This document shows, piece by piece, positions 1-7,197 of a stretch of 20,392 nucleotides of DNA. The notes beneath the pieces were generated by a model that saw only the letters and a list, made by a program, of their open reading frames with translations, had not been told where the DNA came from and searched no databases. Source of the stretch: Chloroflexota bacterium (lineage in GTDB: Bacteria; Chloroflexota; Anaerolineae; Aggregatilineales; Phototrophicaceae); assembly GCA_023430545.1 (NCBI GenBank), contig JAEZAF010000283.1, forward strand, positions 1 through 20,392. The letters run 5' to 3'. The first letter of the stretch is position 1. Each line of letters starts with the position of its first letter. The position numbers were made by a program, and so were the translations under genes.

Positions 1-2
1 GC

Positions 3-338
3 AGCAAGCTGAAGCAGAAGGTGTTTGTCGGCGGCCATATGAGCGGGGAAGGATTCGACATGTCTGCCTACGCGAATGGCAAGAATCTGGGCGCGGGGAC
101 GGCCCGCCTGATCGTCAAGGTGAAACATGTCGAAGGGACCAAGGACAAATGGACGCTTGGGCTGGGTGCCGGGACCTTTGATTACACTCCTTTTCTGCAA
201 AATGTCAGCGTCACTGGAACACCCACACAGGTAATCGCCATCCTCGACTTTCGCGGGACTTCCGGCAAAGTCGTGGTTGATGACATTGGCCTCGCACCGG
301 CAAGTTCGAGATCCGTTGACCTGATTCCGCTGCCATAG
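3..338 (+). CDS. C-terminal part of a secreted protein with a carbohydrate-binding-like domain (5' end outside the window)
   Basis: The reading frame is open from the first bases of the window, so this is the 3' end of a longer gene. The internal GTG at position 21 has no clear ribosome binding site and need not be a start. The visible 111 residues have alternating hydrophobic strands, an early FVGGHMSGEGF stretch and a late GTSGKVVVDDIGLAP stretch. The latter resembles the last strands of galactose-binding-like jelly-roll domains, where a GxxxxDDVxL pattern is common. The chain then ends in LIPLP. This pattern is familiar from cell-surface proteins of Chloroflexota, so an extracellular role is inferred. 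No catalytic residues can be assigned, and the N-terminal architecture and signal peptide lie outside the window. A strong terminator follows at once. Confidence 0.6.
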   Translation, partial: SKLKQKVFVGGHMSGEGFDMSAYANGKNLGAGTARLIVKVKHVEGTKDKWTLGLGAGTFDYTPFLQNVSVTGTPTQVIAILDFRGTSGKVVVDDIGLAPASSRSVDLIPLP

Positions 339-369
339 TCTGACGCAAGTCTCACCTTAGCAAACGATG

Positions 370-409
370 AACTGTTCAGGCCGAATCCCTTTGGTCTGGA
401 CAGTTTTTT
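370..409 (+). terminator. Rho-independent terminator after the partial surface-protein gene
   Basis: AACTGTTCAGGCC (370-382) pairs with GGTCTGGACAGTT (393-405) as a 13-bp stem with two G-U pairs around a 10-base loop. A run of six T (404-409) begins within the last two bases of the stem. It lies 32 bases after the stop codon at 336-338. Confidence 0.85.
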
Positions 410-493
410 GTTTCGCACCCATTGACAGGAATTTTTTTGGCATCACAATGGATATGTTACATATGCATAATGAAAATTACAAAGGATTACGAA

Positions 494-2227
494 ATGAGAC
501 AAAAACATCTCTTAGCACTCCTTTCGATTGCAAGTATCGTGATCCTCTTTATCGCGATGTCTGCCCGTCAGCGCACGGACGCACAGCAGCCACCGCTTCC
601 ACTTCCGCCGGAAAGTACCGCCGAACCCCTTCCCGTAGATCGCGAAAAATACTCCCCCGCACGCTATGGCATTCCAGAGACATTAGGCGGACTTCAAGTC
701 GTCGCGGTGGTTTCGCACGAAACAAATCCGTGTTCGCCAGAAGGTTTTATGAATGTCATCCTTCAGTCCAATGAACCTTCGTTGGATGAATACCTGCAAA
801 GTGATACGACTCAGCAGAGTGTCGAACTTGCGATGCAAGAACTTAAAGCAATGTATCCAGATCCAGCGGCGTCAGTTAGCGTCGTCGGACCTATAGAGGA
901 TATGGACGGACTATTCGTAAGGTTAGAGGAAAACTATCTTGCAGGTCAGCGAGCAATAGCGCTTGGTGGCTGTATTCGCTTTGGTGGCCCCTTTATGTTA
1001 GAAGAATCACTTTCACTTCCGCCGGAAAGTACCGCCGAACCCCTTCCCGTAGATCGCGAAAAATATTCTCCTGCACGCTACGGCATTCCGAATCCATTAG
1101 GGGGATTTGAGGTGTTAGCTGTCGTGGGACATGAGCAACATCCGTGTTCCCCAGAGGATTTCATCGAGGTTCATTTGCAAGAATCAGATGAAACGTGGGA
1201 TAAAGATCGACCAAATCAGACATCGGCCTCGATAACAGCAGCCTTGAATGAGTTGACAGCGCTTTACCCTAATGCGGTAATTAGCACATCCGGCAGGATT
1301 GATGATCTGGATACCTTCTTTATGCGACTTGAGCAAGCGAGTATCATGAGTCAAGAAAGTGTCGCAACCGGACGCTGTATTCCGTTGAGTGGTGGAATTG
1401 AAGCTTTGAATCCGACAGAAAGCACTGCCGAGCCGCTTCCTGTAGATCGTGAAAAATATTCGCCTGCACGCTATGGTGTCCCCGAAACACTCGCTGGTTT
1501 CGAGGTGGTTGCTGTTGTCACTCATGAAACAAACCCCTGTTCACCGGAGGATTTCATGGACGTCTATATTCAGGTTCCACAGACAACGGCAAGCGAATAT
1601 CTGCAAAGCCCCACAGCAGCACAGATTGATGAAGCAATGGCGGAACTCAACCAGCTTTATCCCAAAGCAGGGATCAGCACCTTTGGCCCTTATGTTCATG
1701 CTGATGTCTTTTTTGCACAGCTCGATAAGACGATGCGTCAGGCACAGGAGGTCGTCGCATTGGGTCGGTGTTTTCCGTTGGGTGGGCCGAGGATGAGGGA
1801 AGAATCGCTTCCAGTTCTGCCGGAAAGTACCGCCGAGCCGCTTCCCGTAGATCGTGAAAAATACTCCCCTGCACGCTATGGCATTCCTGCGACACTCGCG
1901 GGCTTTGAGGTACTGGCGGTCGTCACGCATGAACAAAATCCGTGCTCCCCTGAAGATTTTCTTCAGGTATATCTCCAAGGAGTAGAGTCTTCTCTTGAAG
2001 AGTATCAACAAGGAAACACTCCCGCGAATGTTGGAAAAGCTTTTGATGAGTTGCGATTGATCTACCCCAGTGCAGTAATCAGCATTGGCCATAAGGTCGA
2101 GGATCTGGATGCATTTTTTCTGGAGTTAGATACTTCCAATCGGCAACGGCAGCAGGCCGCAGCGACATATGGATGCCAGCCACTAGGCGGTCCCATTGTC
2201 GAAGTTACACCGTCTGAAACAGAATAA
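494..2227 (+). CDS. Secreted protein of four tandem ~135-residue repeats, unknown function
   Basis: I do not recognise this family. The ATG at 494 is chosen because AAAGGA lies about 8 bases upstream and it gives a clean signal peptide (MRQKHLLALLS, then a hydrophobic core to about residue 22). In-frame ATG 470 and TTG 422 are alternatives. The 577-residue product consists almost wholly of four tandem units, whose leaders begin near residues 40, 178, 309 and 444 (period 138, 131, 135). Each unit opens with ESTAEPLPVDREKYSPARYG, then an aliphatic strand (GFEVLAVVTHE), then [NH]PCSPEDF, a variable helical middle and a second cysteine in a G-[GR]-C type motif followed by GG. The mature chain therefore has eight cysteines, two per unit, which suggests one disulfide per unit outside the cell (inference). 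Codons are more A/T-rich than in the downstream gene. It is followed after 106 bases by the VIT/VWA gene on the same strand; co-transcription is possible but unproven. Confidence 0.85.
   Translation: MRQKHLLALLSIASIVILFIAMSARQRTDAQQPPLPLPPESTAEPLPVDREKYSPARYGIPETLGGLQVVAVVSHETNPCSPEGFMNVILQSNEPSLDEYLQSDTTQQSVELAMQELKAMYPDPAASVSVVGPIEDMDGLFVRLEENYLAGQRAIALGGCIRFGGPFMLEESLSLPPESTAEPLPVDREKYSPARYGIPNPLGGFEVLAVVGHEQHPCSPEDFIEVHLQESDETWDKDRPNQTSASITAALNELTALYPNAVISTSGRIDDLDTFFMRLEQASIMSQESVATGRCIPLSGGIEALNPTESTAEPLPVDREKYSPARYGVPETLAGFEVVAVVTHETNPCSPEDFMDVYIQVPQTTASEYLQSPTAAQIDEAMAELNQLYPKAGISTFGPYVHADVFFAQLDKTMRQAQEVVALGRCFPLGGPRMREESLPVLPESTAEPLPVDREKYSPARYGIPATLAGFEVLAVVTHEQNPCSPEDFLQVYLQGVESSLEEYQQGNTPANVGKAFDELRLIYPSAVISIGHKVEDLDAFFLELDTSNRQRQQAAATYGCQPLGGPIVEVTPSETE
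600..2227 (+). repeat. Four tandem intragenic repeat units
   Basis: The GAA codon opening the ESTAEPLP leader recurs at 611, 1025, 1418 and 1823, always in frame, so units are 414, 393 and 405 bp apart. Units 1 and 2 share an exact 52-bp stretch (600-651 and 1014-1065). Units 3 and 4 share the leader with a few synonymous changes. Downstream parts of the units differ much more, so the leader is either the most constrained or the most recently homogenised part. Confidence 0.9.
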
Positions 2228-2333
2228 ACTGTACGAAGTCAGTCTTCTGATAAACATCCTTTAGGCAGAGCTGGGAACAAATCGCAGACCGGGTTCGTCA
2301 CTGGTACAAATCACAAGAACGGAGACGAACAAC

Positions 2334-4541
2334 ATGAAACGCTTTGTCCCACCCATTTCAGCCCTTGTTTTGTTACTGCTATCGCTGGTCTTTGCGATCA
2401 GCCCCGCCGCCGCACAGGAGATCATCGTCCCGCCGCCGTGCTGCGGAGTCTTTACGGACCCGAACTGGCTGACCATCGACTTCCACCGCGTCAATGTCGA
2501 GATCGACCAGCAGATCGCCACCACCAGCGTCGATCTTCAATTCACCAATACCGGTGAAGCGCTGGCAGAGGGGACCTTCCTCTTCCCGCTGCCGCAGGGT
2601 GCTGCGGTCGATCAGTTGACGATGATCATCGACGGCGTGCCGTATGACGCCAAGATCCTTGAAGCTGGCGAAGCCCGCGCCATCTACGACGAGATCGTCC
2701 GCCAGTACCGCGACCCGGCCCTGCTGGAATACGTCGGGACGAATGTTATTCAGGCCAACGTCTTCCCGATCCCGGCTGGCGACTCCCGCCGCATTCAGAT
2801 CACCTACGGCCAGCTTCTGACCATCGAAAACGGTCTCGTCAAATACGAGTACCCGATGAGCAGCCGCCGCATCGTGGAATCCACCAGCATCAGCGTCCAC
2901 GTCCGCGAGAATCAGGCCATCGGTACGATCTACTCACCGACGCACTCCCTGGCCGCCTTCCGTGAAACAGATAACAGCTTCAACGCCTCCTACGAATCGT
3001 CTGCGCCGCAGGTGGGCAGTACCTTCACGCTGTATTACGGTTTCGAGCAGGACACGGTCAGCACCAATCTGATGACCTATCGCGAAAGCGCCGATCAGGA
3101 TGGCTTCTTCCTGCTGCTGGTTCAGCCACCGGTGGAAGTCGAGCAGGACACGATTGTGCCGAAGGATGTGATCCTTGTCGTCGATCAGTCCGGCAGTATG
3201 GATGGCGAAAAGTGGTCACAGGCGCAGCAGGCCGGAGCCTATGTGCTGGATAACCTCAACCCGCAGGACCGCTTCAACCTGATCGTTTTCAGCAGCGGCA
3301 CGCGCATCTACAGCGAGGGGCTTCAGGATGCATCCGAAGCGCAGGGCGCAATCGACTGGCTCAACGGCCTGACGGCTGAAGGCGGCACGAACATCAGCGC
3401 CGCACTGACGCAGGCGCTCACGACTTCACTCGGTGAACGTCCGACCGCCGTGCTGTTCCTGACGGACGGTGAAGCGACAGAAGGCATTCTGGAAACCGAA
3501 GGCATCATTGCCGCCCTGAAGGATGCCGAAAAGCCGAATACCCGCATCTTCACCTTCGGCGTGGGCGACGATGTCAACACCATCCTGCTGGACTCGATCA
3601 CCCGTGAATTCCGTGGCACCGGTACCTACGTGCGCCCGAACCAGCGCATCGAGGAAGAAGTGGCCGCACTGTACAACAAGATCGACGCGCCGGTGCTGTC
3701 CAATGTCTCGATCGAGATTGAAGGCGCTACGGCGGAGCTGATGTACCCGACACAGGTCTCCGATCTGTTTGCCGGTCAGCAGATCACACTGGTTGGCCGT
3801 TATCGCAACATATCCGGCCCGGCCCGTGTGACGATCAGCGGCACAGTTGACGGTGAAGCGCAGACCTATGTCTATGAGGATCTCAGCTTCCAGACTGAAG
3901 CAGGTGGTCAGGACTTCATCGCCCGCCTGTGGGCCACGCGCCGCATTGCTGACCTGATGAATACCATCCGCATCAGTGGTGAAAATCAGGAACTGGTGGA
4001 CAGCATCGTCGCGCTCAGCCTGCGCTATGGCATCATCACGCCCTATACGAGCTTCCTGATCGAAGAAGACGACATCCTGACGCAGCAGGGCCGTAATAAC
4101 GCTGTGACCCGCGCCTCAGAAGATTTCGATATGGCTGCGGATGAAGCGACCGGATCAAATGCGGTGGACCGTGCAGCACAGATCGGTGACATGGCCGAGG
4201 CCGAAGTCGCTGCACCACTGGCAATGCCTTCCGCCACCATGCCAGCAAGCGGAGCAGGCGATGGTATGATGAGTGTGACTTCTACCAATGCACTGACGAC
4301 AGTGGGCGACAAGACCTTCATCACCCAGAACGGTATCTGGACGGATACGACCTTCATGCCCGACACGATGGAGACACAGAAGGTGGAGTTCCTCAGCGAT
4401 GAATACTTCGCCCTGCTGATGGAGAAGCCGGAACTGGCCGAATACTTCGCGCTGGGTGACCGTGTGATCGTCGTCCTCGATGGTGTGGCATATGAAGTGA
4501 CGTCGGAAATGGTCGAAGCCACGCCGGAAGTCGCACCGTAA
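2334..4541 (+). CDS. Secreted VIT domain + von Willebrand factor A protein
   Basis: This 735-residue protein resembles inter-alpha-trypsin-inhibitor-heavy-chain-like proteins. It begins with a signal peptide (residues 1-27, cleavage likely after SPAAA). A VIT domain follows at about 40-165, with the hallmark FLFPLPQGAAV, EAGEARAIYDE and NVFPIPAGDSRRI stretches. The VWA domain at about 278-450 has an intact metal-ion-dependent adhesion site: DQSGSM with D284, S286 and S288, T352 in GGTNIS and D378 in LTDGEAT. It should thus bind a divalent metal and a ligand. A C-terminal part (about 620-735) carries a separate conserved-looking stretch, FLSDEYFALLMEKPELAEYF then DRVIVVLDGVAYEV. GGAG at 2321-2324 lies 9 bases before the ATG. 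The four-repeat secreted protein is upstream and a strong terminator follows. Binding partner and role are unknown; adhesion or surface complex assembly is inference. Confidence 0.92.
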   Translation: MKRFVPPISALVLLLLSLVFAISPAAAQEIIVPPPCCGVFTDPNWLTIDFHRVNVEIDQQIATTSVDLQFTNTGEALAEGTFLFPLPQGAAVDQLTMIIDGVPYDAKILEAGEARAIYDEIVRQYRDPALLEYVGTNVIQANVFPIPAGDSRRIQITYGQLLTIENGLVKYEYPMSSRRIVESTSISVHVRENQAIGTIYSPTHSLAAFRETDNSFNASYESSAPQVGSTFTLYYGFEQDTVSTNLMTYRESADQDGFFLLLVQPPVEVEQDTIVPKDVILVVDQSGSMDGEKWSQAQQAGAYVLDNLNPQDRFNLIVFSSGTRIYSEGLQDASEAQGAIDWLNGLTAEGGTNISAALTQALTTSLGERPTAVLFLTDGEATEGILETEGIIAALKDAEKPNTRIFTFGVGDDVNTILLDSITREFRGTGTYVRPNQRIEEEVAALYNKIDAPVLSNVSIEIEGATAELMYPTQVSDLFAGQQITLVGRYRNISGPARVTISGTVDGEAQTYVYEDLSFQTEAGGQDFIARLWATRRIADLMNTIRISGENQELVDSIVALSLRYGIITPYTSFLIEEDDILTQQGRNNAVTRASEDFDMAADEATGSNAVDRAAQIGDMAEAEVAAPLAMPSATMPASGAGDGMMSVTSTNALTTVGDKTFITQNGIWTDTTFMPDTMETQKVEFLSDEYFALLMEKPELAEYFALGDRVIVVLDGVAYEVTSEMVEATPEVAP

Positions 4542-4556
4542 CGGTAAAGTATCACA

Positions 4557-4600
4557 CAACAAAAAACGGCGGAGACACGATGTCTCCGCCGTTTTCATTT
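4557..4600. terminator. Bidirectional rho-independent terminator between convergent genes
   Basis: A perfect 12-bp stem (ACGGCGGAGACA 4566-4577 with TGTCTCCGCCGT 4581-4592) closes a 3-base loop. An A-run lies to its left and a T-rich run to its right. It can therefore end the VIT/VWA transcript on the plus strand and the response regulator transcript on the minus strand. Confidence 0.92.
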
Positions 4601-4645
4601 TATAAGTTGAGGCACGCTGTGCAGATGTTGCACAAGGTGCAGTTG

Positions 4646-5509
4646 CTACTTGGCGCGGTCGCTCAGGCGGTAGCCGATGCCGCGCACGTTAACGATCAGG
4701 TCAGCGTTGGGGCCGGAACTCTTGAGCTTGCGCCGCAGATTGCTGACATGCGGGCGGATTACCTCACGCGCTTCGGCTTCATCGACGGTATAACCGCGCA
4801 CTTCACGCACCAGCTCACTGCATGGCACCACACGACCGCGGTGCGCCCCCAGATAGAGCAGCAGATCGAACTCGGTCGGCGTCAGGTCAATCGGCTGATC
4901 ACCAATCGAGATCTGATAGCGTCCGGGATAAACCGTCAGCGGCCCAAGCTGCATACTGGTCCCGCTGGACATATCGGCCCCTTCCGGGAAGCGGGCAGTG
5001 TCGGAATTGTCATAATCCCGCTTGAAGCCGTTGCCCTGAAGCGTGGGGCTGGTCTCGGTATGGGACAGCTCAAACACTTCATTACGGATCGATTCCAGCA
5101 GGCCGCGACGACGGCGCAGGCTTTGGGCACGTTCCACACCACGCGCCACGCTCTGACGGATGTCCTGACTGGAACTGGGCTTGATCAGATAATCATGCGC
5201 CCCCATCCGCAGCGCTTCGACAGCAGTCGTGAGGCTGGCGAAACCGGTCATCAGAATCACAATCGCATCAGGGGACTGTTCCCGGATACGACGCAGAAGC
5301 TCCACACCATCAAGGCCCGGTGGCATGCGGATGTCGGTCAGCACTACGTCGAAGTGCTGGCCGGTCATGATTTCGAGCGCCTCTTCCCCGCTGGCAGCTT
5401 CCAGCACGTTGTAACCGACGCGCTGTAACGTCTTGCTCACCGAGTACCGGTTTGGCCCTTCATCATCGACGACGAGAATGTTAGCGGCTTCCACTGCTGT
5501 GCTGGTCAT
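4646..5509 (-). CDS. Response regulator, REC + OmpR/PhoB-type winged helix
   Basis: This is a two-component transcription factor of 287 residues. The receiver domain (about 9-125) has the acidic pair D15/D16, the phospho-acceptor D59 in LTDIRMPPGLDG, T88 in LMTGFAS and K110 in YLIKPS. A variable linker (about 130-195) separates it from a C-terminal winged-helix DNA-binding domain. That domain contains LTPTEFDLLLYL, the recognition-helix region IRPHVSNLRRKL and the final wing NVRGIGYRL, as in PhoB/OmpR. The start at 5509 is preferred: GGAAAG sits about 9 bases upstream and it puts the receiver domain near the N-terminus. An upstream in-frame ATG at 5560 would add 17 residues but has a poorly placed AGG. 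No histidine kinase gene is adjacent, so it is an orphan within this window. It is transcribed divergently from the TlpA-like gene. Confidence 0.93.
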   Translation of the reverse strand: MTSTAVEAANILVVDDEGPNRYSVSKTLQRVGYNVLEAASGEEALEIMTGQHFDVVLTDIRMPPGLDGVELLRRIREQSPDAIVILMTGFASLTTAVEALRMGAHDYLIKPSSSQDIRQSVARGVERAQSLRRRRGLLESIRNEVFELSHTETSPTLQGNGFKRDYDNSDTARFPEGADMSSGTSMQLGPLTVYPGRYQISIGDQPIDLTPTEFDLLLYLGAHRGRVVPCSELVREVRGYTVDEAEAREVIRPHVSNLRRKLKSSGPNADLIVNVRGIGYRLSDRAK

Positions 5510-5845
5510 AATTATTTTCTTTCCGGGGGCCTCAATCTTCGTTATTTCTTCCTCAATCATAAACCTATTGATCTATTTTGGCAACAGTTACACAGATCTG
5601 ATCAGGAACCATTCACGCCGTATCTTTTTAACATTAAGCGGTGCAATATAACGAAATATGATGATACTTTCAGCCTCTGAGCAATAGTTTATCATGACTC
5701 CATAATAAAGCCAAAAATCATGCAGCAATTTACAGCCCTGAAACCGATTAATCGAGTCTTCATTAAGTAATCAATGAGTTAACCTGGCGTGAACCGAATT
5801 AATGAATCAGCCTCATGGACGGTTAAGCCTCCTGGATTATGCTGG
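5510..5845. other. AT-rich divergent intergenic region
   Basis: About 340 bases upstream of both the response regulator (minus) and the TlpA-like gene (plus). It is markedly more AT-rich than flanking coding DNA, with frequent stops in all frames. It presumably holds both promoters, but I could not single out a convincing -35/-10 pair. A frame on the plus strand (5433-5651) overlaps the regulator antisense and is not credible. Confidence 0.5.
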
Positions 5846-5888
5846 GCACCGATCACGATCGGTGCTGGATGTGATCTATTGAGATCAC
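5846..5888. promoter_or_regulatory. Two adjacent palindromes upstream of the TlpA-like gene
   Basis: GCACCGATC (5846-5854) and GATCGGTGC (5857-5865) form a perfect 9-bp inverted repeat around AC. Five bases later GTGATCT (5871-5877) and AGATCAC (5882-5888) form a perfect 7-bp inverted repeat around ATTG. Both contain GATC and neither is followed by a T-run, so operator dimers or a leader structure are more likely than a terminator. They lie about 60 bases before the start codon. Confidence 0.45.
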
Positions 5889-5949
5889 GGAGGATTAAAC
5901 GTAAACTGATACGCAGCAAGCATAACCGACAGATATTCAGGATAGACCC

Positions 5950-6612
5950 GTGACCCATTTAACCGGCCCGAATGACGATCAAAGCCCCGACCTGACACCC
6001 TCACCGGATCATCCAGCACCGCCGCGCACGGTCCGGATTTCTGCCGCAGGTGTGCTGTTCGGGATGATGTTCCTGTTTGGGATCGTCACTGCCGCGCTGA
6101 TCGTGCTGAATCCCGGCCCCGGCCAGCCCCCCGCCGCAAGCAGTACCACTGCCGGTTACATCCCGCCCTCGGTATTGAATAAACCCGCGCCCGATTTCGA
6201 AGTGCGGGCATTGGATGGCAGCGTCGTGCATCTCTCTGATTATCAGGGCAAGACGATCTTCCTCAACTTCTGGTGGACCGGCTGCGCCCCCTGTATTCAG
6301 GAACTGCCTGACCTTGAAGCATTTGCACAGGCTCATGCCGATAAAGGCGTCGTGGTGCTCGGTGTCACTAATATGGACACGCCGGAGCGCATTGACACTT
6401 TTCTGAAAGAAAACCGTATTACACTCGATGAGGTGGTGGTGCTGCGCGATGTCGCGGACACCTCATACGACGCCACGCGACAGATGGGTGTTTCGGTGTA
6501 CCCAACCACATGGGTCATCGAACCGGACCTCAATGTTAAGAAGGTAAAATTCGGCGTTTTAACCGCCGAAGAGATGGACTCTTACCTCTCAGAGGTGAGA
6601 CAATCATCCTGA
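5950..6612 (+). CDS. Membrane-anchored TlpA/ResA-like thiol-disulfide oxidoreductase
   Basis: The 220-residue protein has a short Pro-rich N-terminal segment, one membrane span (about 30-53) and a thioredoxin-fold domain (about 75-215) predicted to lie outside the membrane. The redox motif is WWTGCAPC with C112 and C115. It is followed by the helix IQELPDLEAF, and the cis-proline region VSVYPTTWVIE is present. The segment PAPDFEVRALDGSVVHLSDYQGK is typical of the AhpC/TSA-Redoxin-TlpA group. Such proteins reduce or rearrange disulfides outside the membrane, for example in cytochrome c maturation; the substrate here cannot be told. The start is GTG 5950 with AGGA at 5939-5942. Family assignment is strong, but exact role (ResA, TlpA or generic) is open. 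A small unknown gene follows after 65 bases. Confidence 0.92.
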   Translation: MTHLTGPNDDQSPDLTPSPDHPAPPRTVRISAAGVLFGMMFLFGIVTAALIVLNPGPGQPPAASSTTAGYIPPSVLNKPAPDFEVRALDGSVVHLSDYQGKTIFLNFWWTGCAPCIQELPDLEAFAQAHADKGVVVLGVTNMDTPERIDTFLKENRITLDEVVVLRDVADTSYDATRQMGVSVYPTTWVIEPDLNVKKVKFGVLTAEEMDSYLSEVRQSS

Positions 6613-6677
6613 GTGGGTGTTACATCGTTCAGGTCATCACCCAGCGTTATTTTGTTCGAGTCTGACAGGGTACATCC

Positions 6678-6986
6678 ATGAAACTAATCCTCGAAAACGG
6701 CACAGAGAGTGAAAGACTGACCCCCGGCACAATTGCCGAAGCCATCCAGCAACTGGACGGTATCGAAAACGGTTATCTGGTGCTGACAATGGGCGAGAAT
6801 ATCTACATGCAGTCTGCGCTCCAGGAAGAAGGCCTCTACGCCCTTGAGTACCGCGACCCGCAGGGCGAAATGATGGAATCGGACACATGGCTGACACAGG
6901 CACAGCTTGAGAGCGTCCTGCAAAAGTTCGCACGCGGCGATCAGTCCTTCCTGCGGGATGTCCGCTGGCAGGCGATGGCATCCTAG
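6678..6986 (+). CDS. Small soluble protein of unknown function (102 residues)
   Basis: I do not recognise a named family with confidence. The product lacks a signal peptide, membrane span and cysteines, and looks like a compact alpha/beta protein. It has an opening strand MKLILENGT, a helix (GTIAEAIQQLDG), strands around GYLVLTMGENIYMQSAL and YALEYRDPQ, and a C-terminal helix LESVLQKFARGD followed by the aromatic stretch LRDVRW. The order helix - hydrophobic strand - xYMQ - LEYRD - helix is reminiscent of small immunity-protein-like or uncharacterised cytosolic proteins, but that is only an impression. AGGG at 6667-6670 lies 7 bases before the ATG, supporting translation. It is 65 bases after the TlpA-like gene and may share its transcript. 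Confidence 0.75.
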   Translation: MKLILENGTESERLTPGTIAEAIQQLDGIENGYLVLTMGENIYMQSALQEEGLYALEYRDPQGEMMESDTWLTQAQLESVLQKFARGDQSFLRDVRWQAMAS

Positions 6987-7139
6987 CCCGATCGCGCCTC
7001 TGAGCCACCTATAACCCTGACCGCTCAGGTGATGTGTGGTGACTGCCGACTGGTGACAGGTGTCTCTTAACATAATTTTAAGTCCACCTACTGGATGTGA
7101 TAAACATCTCTAAAAGAAGCACTCGGATACTGAATGCGT

Positions 7140-7145
7140 TACAAT
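7140..7145 (+). promoter_or_regulatory. Candidate -10 element for the 5'-nucleotidase gene
   Basis: TACAAT (7140-7145) matches the sigma-70 -10 consensus in five of six positions and lies 52 bases before the start codon. The -35 region at normal spacing is poor. A small hairpin, GAAGC-TGTTA-GCTTC (7150-7164), follows in the presumed leader. A similar TTACAATA block precedes the small membrane protein gene at 15656. Confidence 0.35.
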
Positions 7146-7197
7146 AAGGGAAGCTGTTAGCTTCACCTTTAATTTCGTGTTCCGTAAGGGGGAAATA

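Noticed and set aside
422..460. TTGACA at 422-427 as a -35 element for the four-repeat gene
   Set aside because: No acceptable -10 hexamer lies at 16-18 bases; nearest AT-rich hexamers are too far away.
4580..5428. Long plus-strand frame of 282 codons opposite the response regulator
   Set aside because: The minus-strand frame encodes intact REC and winged-helix domains, and the plus frame begins inside the shared terminator.
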